Shown: in pieces, positions 1-5,995 of the stretch
Layout: the number at the start of each line of letters is the position of its first letter
Position numbering within the stretch: position 1 is the stretch's first letter
NCBI GenBank assembly: GCA_002790175.1
Contig: PFUQ01000218.1
Span: forward strand, 7,414 to 14,798
DNA length: 7,385 nt
DNA from: Flavobacteriales bacterium CG_4_9_14_3_um_filter_32_8
GTDB lineage: Bacteria; Bacteroidota; Bacteroidia; Flavobacteriales_E; Vicingaceae
Reading direction: 5' to 3'
Program-made: the position numbers and the translations under genes
Notes under the pieces: generated by a model
The model's input: only the letters and a program-made list of their open reading frames with translations
The model's database searches: none
Told to the model about the DNA's origin: nothing

Positions 1-374
1 CATATCAAGCTCAATTGTTTTTTGATGCAGGTGCTAATTATTTATGGAAAGATGGCAACGAAAGTGAGGGAAGTGTTTTGAAGTCGAAAGAAATAATTGT
101 TGATGAAGCTCTTAATGCTGATTTTTGGATTAATCTTAACAGTTATAAAAGTATTGCTGAGGTAGTTGCTTTTGATAAAAAATTTACAACTTTTAGAGCA
201 GTAAAAAATAAGAATTTATTCAATAATGATAAACGATTAAATATTAAATTGGGTAATGATTACTGGGAATCTGGAGTAGCCAACCCGCATGTAGTTTTAG
301 CAGATTTAATCAAAATTTTTCATCCCGAAATAATCGAACACGAGTTGTATTATTATCAAAAATTAGGCGAATAA
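1..374 (+). CDS. ABC transporter substrate-binding protein, BtuF/FepB-like, C-terminal part (5' end outside window)
   Basis: The frame is open from the left edge (first full codon at base 3) to the TAA at 372-374, so about 123 C-terminal residues are present. A TTG at 15 could be read as a start, but the frame continues upstream as Y-Q-A-Q and the family is much longer, so the real start is outside the window. The ending, with W-E-S-G-V, N-P-H-V-V-L-A-D-L-I and I-F-H-P-E followed by a tyrosine-rich tail, is typical of Bacteroidota periplasmic binding proteins of the Peripla_BP_2 type. These deliver cobalamin, haem or iron-siderophore to an inner-membrane ABC importer. The substrate cannot be told from this fragment. 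The gene converges on the DUF1573 gene with only 42 bp between the two stop codons and no convincing terminator. Confidence 0.82.
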   Translation, partial: YQAQLFFDAGANYLWKDGNESEGSVLKSKEIIVDEALNADFWINLNSYKSIAEVVAFDKKFTTFRAVKNKNLFNNDKRLNIKLGNDYWESGVANPHVVLADLIKIFHPEIIEHELYYYQKLGE

Positions 375-416
375 AAAAGAGTTTGTCTTTAAAAATATTC
401 AGTCCCTTCCCTTCAA

Positions 417-974
417 TTATTTTGGTACTTCTACATTAGCAGAAATATTTAAAACAGTTGTTATTGGGTTGGTATTAGCAGTAATAGTAACTGTTTTCGT
501 TTGAGCACCTTGCTGTTTGCCGGGACTATAAACCACTTCTATTTCGCCAACTCCACCTGGTTTAATAGGTTCTTTAGGAAAAGTAGGAACAGTACATCCA
601 CAAGAACCAACAGCATTTTCAATAATTAAAGGCTCAGTTCCTGTATTTTTAAATTTAAAAATTTTAGTGTTTTTACTATCTTGTTGTATGGCACCAAAAT
701 CATGAGCTAGGTTGGTAAACTGTACATTTGTTTTTGTTCTAGTTTCTGACAGAACTGGAGGTGCTGGTGGTGGAGTTTGGTTAATATTCGTTGGAGTGTT
801 GTTGGTTAAAGGGTTTATCATGCTATTTGGTGTGGGATTTATTGCAATATTACTTTCTGGAATCGTATTTTCTTCTAAATTTTTACGAGTAGGTTTATCG
901 TCCAAAAAGAAGGTATCTATAACCAAGGTTAATGCAATAATTCCTAATAATCCTATTTTAATGTTTTCTTTCAT
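417..974 (-). CDS. Membrane-anchored DUF1573 domain protein
   Basis: The 185-residue protein has three parts. Residues about 6-24 form a hydrophobic segment after a short basic N-terminus and lack a clear cleavage site or lipobox, so it is probably an uncleaved anchor. Residues about 28-80 are a low-complexity linker rich in Pro, Asn and Thr. Residues about 83-185 are a DUF1573 domain, shown by HDFG, FKFKNTG, the G-S-C-G-C-T-V-P motif (Cys125, Cys127), P-I-K-P-G and V-V-Y-S-P-G. DUF1573 is an immunoglobulin-like beta-sandwich common in exported Bacteroidota proteins, and its molecular role is not established. The ATG lies 29 bp after the stop of the S41 protease gene on the same strand with no promoter or terminator seen between, so the two are probably cotranscribed. 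Family assignment is firm; function is unknown. Confidence 0.88.
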   Translation of the reverse strand: MKENIKIGLLGIIALTLVIDTFFLDDKPTRKNLEENTIPESNIAINPTPNSMINPLTNNTPTNINQTPPPAPPVLSETRTKTNVQFTNLAHDFGAIQQDSKNTKIFKFKNTGTEPLIIENAVGSCGCTVPTFPKEPIKPGGVGEIEVVYSPGKQQGAQTKTVTITANTNPITTVLNISANVEVPK

Positions 975-1003
975 CTTTTTAATTTTTTATAAAATTACAA
1001 GTT

Positions 1004-2599
1004 TTATTTATAAACTAATTTTTCTTTTTTAAAAGTATCATTATTTATTTCTTCAATTGCTTTTAAGTACGAGTCGTTTAATTCATTTGCAATTTCATAG
1101 TAAGCAGAGGTATCCCATAAATTTCTGGCAATTAAAGCCTTTAGTCTTACTAAAATTAATTTTTTAGAAATATTAATTTGTTCCTCATTTTTTTCAACTT
1201 CATTGCTTTCGGCAAATGCTATAAAACTATTAAAAACTTCTTTTTCTGCATCAAAATTATTTTTAAAACTAGGTACATCGGTATAAGCAGCTAATAAATC
1301 TTTTCTATGGGAATCCAAATAAATGAGCACAAAATCATTTAACAATCCTTTTCGGTTCACTCTTCCAAAATAATCAGAATATAAAGAAGTGTCAATTGGC
1401 ACAAAAATATCCGGCATAATTCCTCCACCTCCATAAACAGTTCGTTGACTATTTATAGTCTTAAACTTTAGAGAATCTGGAAAAGTGATACTGTCTTCAT
1501 TCATATATTCTCCATTTTTATATCTTCTCGAAAATTCTTTATAATACTCTTCCTTCCCATCATCATAAGGTCGTTGAATACATCTGCCAGATGGAGTAAA
1601 ATACCTAGCAACTGTTAATCGAATAGCAGACCCATCTGGCAGTGTAAAAGGTTTTTGTACCAATCCTTTTCCAAAACTCCTTCTTCCTATAATTAAGCCT
1701 CTATCATAATCTTGGATGGCACCTGAAACTATTTCTGAAGCTGAAGCAGAACCCTCATCAATTAACAAAACTAATTTTCCTTTTTCAAAACCACCTTTAG
1801 ATGTAGTATAATATTCTTGTTTAGGATTTTTTATTCCTTCGGTATAAACAATTAATTTTTTGTCATCTAAAACTTCATCAGCCAGTTGAATGGCGGTTTT
1901 TAAATAGCCACCACCATTGCCAGTAAGGTCAATAATAAGGTGTTTCATGTTTTGAGCCAATAGTTTGTTTAACCCTTCTTTAAATTCTTCATCTGTATTA
2001 TTTGCAAATCGATTAATTTTAATATACCCTATTTCAGGAGTTGCCATATAGCTAGCATCGACACTATAAATAGGAATCATATCTCTAGTAATTGTAAAAT
2101 TTAGTAATTCTTTTACATTTCTACGTTTTATTCCTACGATAACTTTAGTTCCTTTTTTACCTCTTAATTTATCTTGCACATCACTATTTTGCAGTCCTAT
2201 ACCTGCTATTCCAACGCCATCAACTTCAATAATTTTATCTCCAGCAGTAATTCCTACTTTCTCAGAAGGACCACCAGATATAGGAGAAACAACAGTAAGT
2301 GTATCATGTAATATATTAAATTGTATTCCAATTCCTTCAAAATTACCAACCAATGGCTCATTCATTTTTTTTAATTCTTCTTTTGGAATATAAACGGAAT
2401 GTGGGTCTAGCTCTTTTAATACAGCAACAATTGCATCTTCAACTAACTTATCTTCATTAGTTGAATCTACGTAAGCATAGTTAATAAATTGAAGCAAGGC
2501 ATCAAATTTTTTACTTCCTTCACCCTGAAGGTATTGTGAAAAACCAAATTGATAAGTGAGTACAAGTAAAAATGTGAATCCTATTTTAAGTTTATGCAT
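1004..2599 (-). CDS. C-terminal processing peptidase, S41 family (CtpA/Prc-like)
   Basis: A 531-residue exported serine protease that would cleave periplasmic or envelope proteins near their C-termini. Residues 1-22 are a signal peptide ending F-G-F-S-Q. A short helical region follows, with the conserved LDPHSVYIP at about 64-72. The PDZ domain spans about 85-170 and would bind substrate C-termini. The S41 catalytic core spans about 185-345. By family spacing (Ser to Lys 25 residues, Lys to Gln 4) the catalytic residues are Ser286 in GSASASEI, Lys311 in SFGKG and Gln315, all present, so the enzyme should be active. The D-L-x-G-N-G-G-G loop is at 224-231. A mainly helical C-terminal extension of about 130 residues fits the longer Bacteroidota members of the family. 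It is the first gene of a minus-strand pair with DUF1573, and a good promoter lies 23 bp upstream of the start codon. The specific paralogue (ctpA, ctpB or prc) cannot be decided. Confidence 0.94.
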   Translation of the reverse strand: MHKLKIGFTFLLVLTYQFGFSQYLQGEGSKKFDALLQFINYAYVDSTNEDKLVEDAIVAVLKELDPHSVYIPKEELKKMNEPLVGNFEGIGIQFNILHDTLTVVSPISGGPSEKVGITAGDKIIEVDGVGIAGIGLQNSDVQDKLRGKKGTKVIVGIKRRNVKELLNFTITRDMIPIYSVDASYMATPEIGYIKINRFANNTDEEFKEGLNKLLAQNMKHLIIDLTGNGGGYLKTAIQLADEVLDDKKLIVYTEGIKNPKQEYYTTSKGGFEKGKLVLLIDEGSASASEIVSGAIQDYDRGLIIGRRSFGKGLVQKPFTLPDGSAIRLTVARYFTPSGRCIQRPYDDGKEEYYKEFSRRYKNGEYMNEDSITFPDSLKFKTINSQRTVYGGGGIMPDIFVPIDTSLYSDYFGRVNRKGLLNDFVLIYLDSHRKDLLAAYTDVPSFKNNFDAEKEVFNSFIAFAESNEVEKNEEQINISKKLILVRLKALIARNLWDTSAYYEIANELNDSYLKAIEEINNDTFKKEKLVYK

Positions 2600-2621
2600 A
2601 TTAATTTTTTATGTGATTCAA

Positions 2622-2649
2622 CAAAATTAATTAAAAATTAGTTGGTCAA
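2622..2649 (-). promoter_or_regulatory. Bacteroidota-type promoter for the S41 protease-DUF1573 pair
   Basis: On the minus strand TTG (2649-2647) is followed after exactly 17 bases by TAATTTTG (2629-2622). This matches the Bacteroidota housekeeping consensus TTG-N17-23-TAnnTTTG. Transcription would start near 2617, giving a 5' leader of roughly 18 nt before the ATG at 2599. It is a sequence match only, and AT-rich DNA raises the chance of random hits, but spacing and position are both right. Confidence 0.6.
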
Positions 2650-2720
2650 TTCTTAAATAATGTTAAACGGTTTATTTTGATGGATGGTTATTTTAACTTA
2701 TTCCATAATTTTTGAACTAA

Positions 2721-2772
2721 CATTAACAAATGTTGAATTGATTTTTCAATAAGTTTTGTTAATGATTTGTTA
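2721..2772. promoter_or_regulatory. Nested inverted repeat with TTTGTTA words; candidate operator
   Basis: CATTAACAAA (2721-2730) and TTTGTTAATG (2755-2764) form a perfect 10-bp inverted repeat. Inside it ATTGA (2737-2741) and TCAAT (2746-2750) form a second, 5-bp one with a TTTT loop. A competing hairpin AACATT/AATGTT (2719-2724 and 2729-2734) overlaps the left arm. The word TTTGTTA recurs at 2755-2761, at 2766-2772 (11 bp on, one helical turn) and at 2825-2831 over the + promoter; its reverse complement is at 2724-2730. The element ends about 50 bp before the + strand -7 box, a position that would suit an activator or repressor of the rightward genes. No regulator can be named, and some of the symmetry could be chance in AT-rich DNA. 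Confidence 0.35.
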
Positions 2773-2820
2773 TTTTTTTCAGAAACTTTTATAATTATAT
2801 AAATAGTTGACTTTTTATTT

Positions 2821-2837
2821 TAAATTTGTTAGCTAAC
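2821..2837 (+). promoter_or_regulatory. Probable promoter (-7 element) of the rightward exported-protein operon, overlapping a palindrome
   Basis: TAAATTTG at 2821-2828 is a perfect match to the Bacteroidota -7 consensus TAnnTTTG and lies 28 bp before the ATG at 2857. Transcription would begin at about 2833, with a leader of about 24 nt. No TTG lies 17-23 bases upstream (2795-2803 is A/T only), so the -33 element looks absent and an activator may be needed. The perfect 10-bp palindrome GTTAGCTAAC (2828-2837) straddles the end of the -7 box and the expected start point, a classic place for a repressor site. Confidence 0.5.
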
Positions 2838-2856
2838 TAAATTAAATAATAAAATT

Positions 2857-3342
2857 ATGAAAACCATTATTAAAAATGCTAGAACACTAGCAAAAGTATT
2901 ATTTTTAGCTTTATTAATTACAGGAATTTCTGTTGATTCTTATGCACAAAAAGAGAAAAAAGAAAAGAAAGAGAAAAAAGAAAAAGTGGAAAAAGCTTTA
3001 GAAAGACCAGCAGCAGTTGGTCATGCTGCAACTGACGACTATGTTTCTTCTGCTTTTAATCTTTATGAAACCAATCAAAAATTATCTAAACAACTTTCGG
3101 ATGCAACAGGAAATGTTGCTGATGCCGGAAAAATTAAAGATGAATTAGAAGGTCAATTGAAAGAAATAACTGGTTTGTTAGGTAAATCTGCAGATGTAAT
3201 GAAACAAGCAAAAGAAATTACACCAGCTACTGATTCAATGAAGGCTGTAAAAGCACTGAATGCTGGAACAAAAGCATTAAATGCAACTCAAAAAGCTATT
3301 CCTACTCAATTAGAATCTATAAAAACACAAGCTGGTAAGTAA
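2857..3342 (+). CDS. Small exported helical protein with KE-rich N-terminal tract; unknown function
   Basis: I do not recognise a named family. The 161-residue product has a signal peptide (1-30, cleavage probably at SYA|Q). Right after it comes an almost pure Lys/Glu tract at about 32-47. The rest (about 55-161) has the composition of a helical bundle or coiled coil: rich in Ala, Lys, Gln, Leu and Thr, with no Cys, no Trp and few aromatic residues. Heptad-like stretches occur at about 70-118 and 124-158. After export it should be a soluble periplasmic or surface alpha-helical protein. The ATG is preceded by the A-rich leader AATAATAAAATT, normal for this phylum. It is the first gene after the divergent promoter region, and a strong terminator starts 4 bp after its stop codon, so it may be expressed well above the genes that follow. 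Reality of the gene is near certain; role unknown. Confidence 0.85.
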   Translation: MKTIIKNARTLAKVLFLALLITGISVDSYAQKEKKEKKEKKEKVEKALERPAAVGHAATDDYVSSAFNLYETNQKLSKQLSDATGNVADAGKIKDELEGQLKEITGLLGKSADVMKQAKEITPATDSMKAVKALNAGTKALNATQKAIPTQLESIKTQAGK

Positions 3343-3346
3343 TAAT

Positions 3347-3379
3347 AAAAAAAGTTAGCTGTTTCAGCTAACTTTTTTT
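3347..3379 (+). terminator. Strong intrinsic terminator (partial, intra-operonic), 15-bp perfect stem
   Basis: AAAAAAAGTTAGCTG (3347-3361) pairs perfectly with CAGCTAACTTTTTTT (3365-3379) around a TTT loop. The 8-bp mixed core GTTAGCTG/CAGCTAAC is followed by seven T on the + strand and, by symmetry, seven T on the minus strand, so it could act in both directions. It begins 4 bp after the TAA at 3340-3342. No TAnnTTTG promoter lies between it and the next ATG at 3408, so the following genes seem to depend on read-through. Confidence 0.85.
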
Positions 3380-3407
3380 AAATAATAACTAAACTAAAAT
3401 AATAAAA

Positions 3408-4823
3408 ATGAATTTAAAATTACAATTTGTTGGGGCAAAAAATAATCTAAAAGCTGCCTTAATTCTAATTGTGTTTATTGCATTTCAATCTAATGTAATA
3501 GTTGCTCAAGACACAGAGGTAAAAGAAGAAAAAACTGAAAAGAAGGAGAAAGTAAAAAAAGAGAAAGCTCCAAAAGAAGAGAAAGTGGAAACTGCCAAAA
3601 TTGGTGTTGCCGATAAAAATGCTGGTGCGGTTAAGTACAGAAGAAGTTCTCTTCACACCATGATTATTGAAGATGCCAAACTACCAAAGTTTGACATTAT
3701 CTTAAAAACTTTTAACGAAGCTGAATTTCCTGATAAATACAACAATCATACAGTAGGTGATAAAACTTTTAATTTAGAGCAATATTATGTTGGACACCCA
3801 GAATCTGCTGATGGTGAAAAAGTAAGTAAGAAAGAAGAAAAAGACTTAAGTCCATCTATTAATAAATATTTTGCAGATAACAAAATAGCAAATAAAATTG
3901 TTGCAAAATGGTTTAATAGAAGTGCCGATGGTGCTTTTGATATGAGCTTAATAGGAGAAAGAGGTTCTTATGATGCATCTGCTCAAGATGCTGCAAAGGC
4001 ATTGAGTACCGAAAGAGGAACTTCTATGCTAGCAGATGCTGGTGAAGAATTAATTCCAAATACTTTTGTTGTCGTTAACTACTCAAAGTTTGTGGAGAAT
4101 GAACCAATAGCAAGAGCTATAAAAGAAACTTCTTATGCTATGGTTGCAAAATCTTCTGAAATGGTTCGGAAACTTGCTGAAGCTGCTGCTGATAAATTGT
4201 ATGAGAAAACAAAAGATGGATATTCTGTATGGACTACAGCTTATCTGTATCAATTGCAGTGGACTGATTCCATGTCAGCCGTTTTTTATCAAAGTTTATG
4301 GATGGATGCATCTAATATCGACCCTGCTAAAAAAGAAGCATTTGATAATATGAACTTATTTGAATTAAAGTTATTGGGATACCAAAAAGCATCCTCATTT
4401 ATTTCTGGTTTGGGTGAAAATGCAAAAGGTGGAGAAGAAATGATTATTAAAAATGCTACACTAAAATCTATTGATGCAGTTTATGCTAAATTACAACGAA
4501 AATTTGAACCATTTAGAACAAAGACTCCATTAGTAAGTTCGGATCCTTTAGGAGCTAAAATTGGATTAAAAGAAGGACTAGAAGCAGGTGATAAATATGA
4601 AGTGTTGGAACAATCTTTTGATGCTGAAGGGAAAGTTTCATACAATAGAAAAGGTGTAATAAAAGTTGAAAAAGGTAAAATTTGGAACAACATGTTTAAT
4701 GCTGGAGAAACTCCTGTTGATGAAGAAGGAAATCCTATTGAAGTTGACAGCAGTATTGAATTTACTCATTTTAAAGGAGGTAAAGGATTCTACCCTGGAA
4801 TGTTATTAAGACAAATAGATTAA
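3408..4823 (+). CDS. Exported 471-residue protein with KE-rich linker; uncharacterised, envelope-associated
   Basis: Residues 1-33 are a signal peptide with a rather long basic n-region and an IVAQ cleavage region. Residues about 36-60 are a Lys/Glu-rich tract like the one in the preceding gene. The folded part starts near 75 with K-Y-R-R-S-S-L-H-T-M, followed by F-P-D-K-Y-N-N-H at 107-114; I believe similar motifs occur in hypothetical proteins of other Bacteroidota but cannot cite a family. The middle (about 190-370) looks mixed alpha/beta with Ala-rich helices. The C-terminal part (about 376-471) has L-G-A-K-I-G-L-K-E-G-L-E-A-G-D at 381-395 and Y-E-V-L-E at 397-401, ending G-F-Y-P-G-M. This pattern of G-x-x-x-G-L-x-x-G-D then a beta strand recalls the small C-terminal beta domains of FlgT-like proteins. 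There are no Cys and no catalytic motif. It lies 65 bp after the first gene across a terminator and 27 bp before the next. Confidence 0.83.
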   Translation: MNLKLQFVGAKNNLKAALILIVFIAFQSNVIVAQDTEVKEEKTEKKEKVKKEKAPKEEKVETAKIGVADKNAGAVKYRRSSLHTMIIEDAKLPKFDIILKTFNEAEFPDKYNNHTVGDKTFNLEQYYVGHPESADGEKVSKKEEKDLSPSINKYFADNKIANKIVAKWFNRSADGAFDMSLIGERGSYDASAQDAAKALSTERGTSMLADAGEELIPNTFVVVNYSKFVENEPIARAIKETSYAMVAKSSEMVRKLAEAAADKLYEKTKDGYSVWTTAYLYQLQWTDSMSAVFYQSLWMDASNIDPAKKEAFDNMNLFELKLLGYQKASSFISGLGENAKGGEEMIIKNATLKSIDAVYAKLQRKFEPFRTKTPLVSSDPLGAKIGLKEGLEAGDKYEVLEQSFDAEGKVSYNRKGVIKVEKGKIWNNMFNAGETPVDEEGNPIEVDSSIEFTHFKGGKGFYPGMLLRQID

Positions 4824-4850
4824 TAAAAATAAACTAAAATTTAATAAATC

Positions 4851-5372
4851 ATGAAAAGAATAATTAACAAAGCAAGTATATTAACTATTATATTTCTTGC
4901 ATTTACTTTAGTATCAAGTGCTCAAATCAACAAAAAGAAGAAAGCAAATGAAGATACAGAAAATTGGAGATATGAAATAGAATGTGTTGGAATTGGAAAA
5001 CCAGGAACAAAAGTAGTTAAAGTATGGTCGTATTCAAAAAAAGCAACCATTGCTATTAATCAAGCTAAGAAAAACGCTGTACATGGAATTATTTTTCAAG
5101 GTTATTCTGGTGGTGCTCAAGGTTGTACATCTCAAAAACCTTTAGCTAGTGACCCTGCTTTAGAGCAACAAAAAGCTGAGTTTTTTGAAAACTTTTTTGC
5201 CGACGAAGGTAAATTTATGAAATTCGTTTCTACCTCAGGAGATGCTACTCCAGAACCTATGAAAGTTGGTAAAGAATATAAAGTAGGTGTTGTAGTAACT
5301 GTTATGTCTGATAATCTTAGAAAAGATTTGGAAGCAGCAGGAATTATCAAAGGATTATCATCTGGATTTTAA
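4851..5372 (+). CDS. Exported small protein, paralogue of the following lipoprotein; unknown function
   Basis: The 173-residue product has a cleavable signal peptide (1-24, VSSA|Q) and no lipobox. The mature part opens with a basic stretch (K-K-K-K around 28-31) and then one domain of about 130 residues: Y-E-I-E-C (41-45), V-W-S (57-59), a helix with A-I-N-Q-A-K-K-N-A (68-76), I-I-F-Q-G (80-84), Cys92, and F-F-A-D-E-G (115-120). It ends with V-G-K-E-Y-K-V-G-V-V-V-T (138-149), a helix and G-L-S-S-G-F. From Tyr41 to Cys92 it aligns without gaps with 38-89 of the next gene product, 20 of 52 residues identical by my count. The A-x-x-Q-A-K-x-x-A helix next to a strand is reminiscent of LPP20/FlgT N-terminal (SHS2-like) domains, a weak resemblance. 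The two cysteines could form a disulfide after export. It sits 27 bp after the 471-residue gene, clearly in one operon. Confidence 0.82.
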   Translation: MKRIINKASILTIIFLAFTLVSSAQINKKKKANEDTENWRYEIECVGIGKPGTKVVKVWSYSKKATIAINQAKKNAVHGIIFQGYSGGAQGCTSQKPLASDPALEQQKAEFFENFFADEGKFMKFVSTSGDATPEPMKVGKEYKVGVVVTVMSDNLRKDLEAAGIIKGLSSGF

Positions 5373-5431
5373 AACTTGAAACTATGAATTGCGAAGCACT
5401 CATGAATACTTTAAACTAAAAATAATAAACC

Positions 5432-5944
5432 ATGAATAAAAAATTAACAATCATATTAGGCACTGCTTTTAGTTTAGCAGTAATAAGCACAGTAATTTCT
5501 TCATGTGGATCAACCCAAATGAAAGGTGCTGGAAACTATACCTATGAAACAGAGTGTATGGGAGTGGAAGGAGATGGGTCTCAAACTTTAAAAGCTTGGG
5601 GAAATGGTAGAAATAGAGAAGATGCCATTGAACAAGCAAAAAAAAATGGAGTAAGAGACGTTTTGTTTAAAGGAATTAGAAACGGTAAAACAGAATGTAA
5701 TGTGAAGCCTGTTTTATTTGATGTGAATATTAGAGAAAAAAAAGAAGCCTATTTTAATGCTTTTTTTGCCGATCAAGGCCCTTACAAAGAATTTATTACA
5801 GGTGAAGATGGTTCTGACATGCATTTTTCAGTAGTTCAAGGAAGAAAAAAAGCAGGTGATCAAGAAACTTATGGAGTGGTTATTCGTGTTCAAAGAGCCA
5901 AACTTCAAGATAGAATGATTCAAGATCAAATTATGGTGAAATAA
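5432..5944 (+). CDS. Lipoprotein paralogous to the preceding exported protein; unknown function
   Basis: The 170-residue product has a lipoprotein signal (V-I-S-S-C, lipid-modified Cys25, followed by G-S-T), so the mature protein should be anchored in the membrane, probably the outer one. The body matches the previous gene product: Y-E-T-E-C (38-42), K-A-W (54-56), A-I-E-Q-A-K-K-N (65-72), F-K-G (79-81), Cys89 and F-F-A-D-Q-G (111-116), ending in a G-V-V-I-R-V strand and a charged helix. Cys42 and Cys89 are 47 residues apart, exactly as Cys45 and Cys92 in the paralogue, supporting a conserved disulfide. Sequence outside the core has diverged, so this is an old duplication with likely division of labour (soluble versus lipid-anchored). 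The intergenic gap of 59 bp is the longest downstream of the operon terminator and shows no promoter. Confidence 0.85.
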   Translation: MNKKLTIILGTAFSLAVISTVISSCGSTQMKGAGNYTYETECMGVEGDGSQTLKAWGNGRNREDAIEQAKKNGVRDVLFKGIRNGKTECNVKPVLFDVNIREKKEAYFNAFFADQGPYKEFITGEDGSDMHFSVVQGRKKAGDQETYGVVIRVQRAKLQDRMIQDQIMVK

Positions 5945-5995
5945 TACATTAAAAAATTAAAATTTATATTAAAAAATTTATTAAAAATAAAAATT

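Noticed and set aside
376..390. AAAGA-GTTTG-TCTTT hairpin between the convergent genes as a terminator
   Set aside because: The stem is only 5 bp with a single G-C pair, and the T run on the minus strand is short; too weak to call in such AT-rich DNA.
712..1032. 106-residue + strand open frame
   Set aside because: It is the antisense shadow of the DUF1573 gene, whose domain is clear on the other strand; its hydrophobic character comes from the complement of Asn/Lys-rich codons.
2947..2995. A/G-rich short repeat as a CRISPR-like or tandem-repeat array
   Set aside because: It is codon-level repetition of AAA/GAA within a coding frame, without spacers or constant unit length.
3465..3656. Minus-strand open frame of 63 residues rich in Phe and Leu
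   Set aside because: It is the complement of the KE-rich (AAA/GAA) tract, where TTT/TTC codons arise automatically.
4135..4353. 72-residue + strand frame inside the 471-residue gene
   Set aside because: Out-of-frame shadow of a well supported gene with no leader typical of this genome.
5132..5350. Minus-strand 72-residue frame opposite the first small paralogue
   Set aside because: The + strand product there is supported by paralogy with its neighbour, so this is an antisense shadow.
5384..5419. 11-codon reading frame (MNCEALMNTLN) between the two paralogues
   Set aside because: Too short to support, no A-rich leader of its own, and no regulatory hairpin near it.
5945..5995. A/T-only stretch before the DUF6175-like gene as a promoter or terminator
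   Set aside because: No TAnnTTTG element, and the partial symmetry of ATTAAAAAATT copies has no G-C core; it reads as low-complexity leader.
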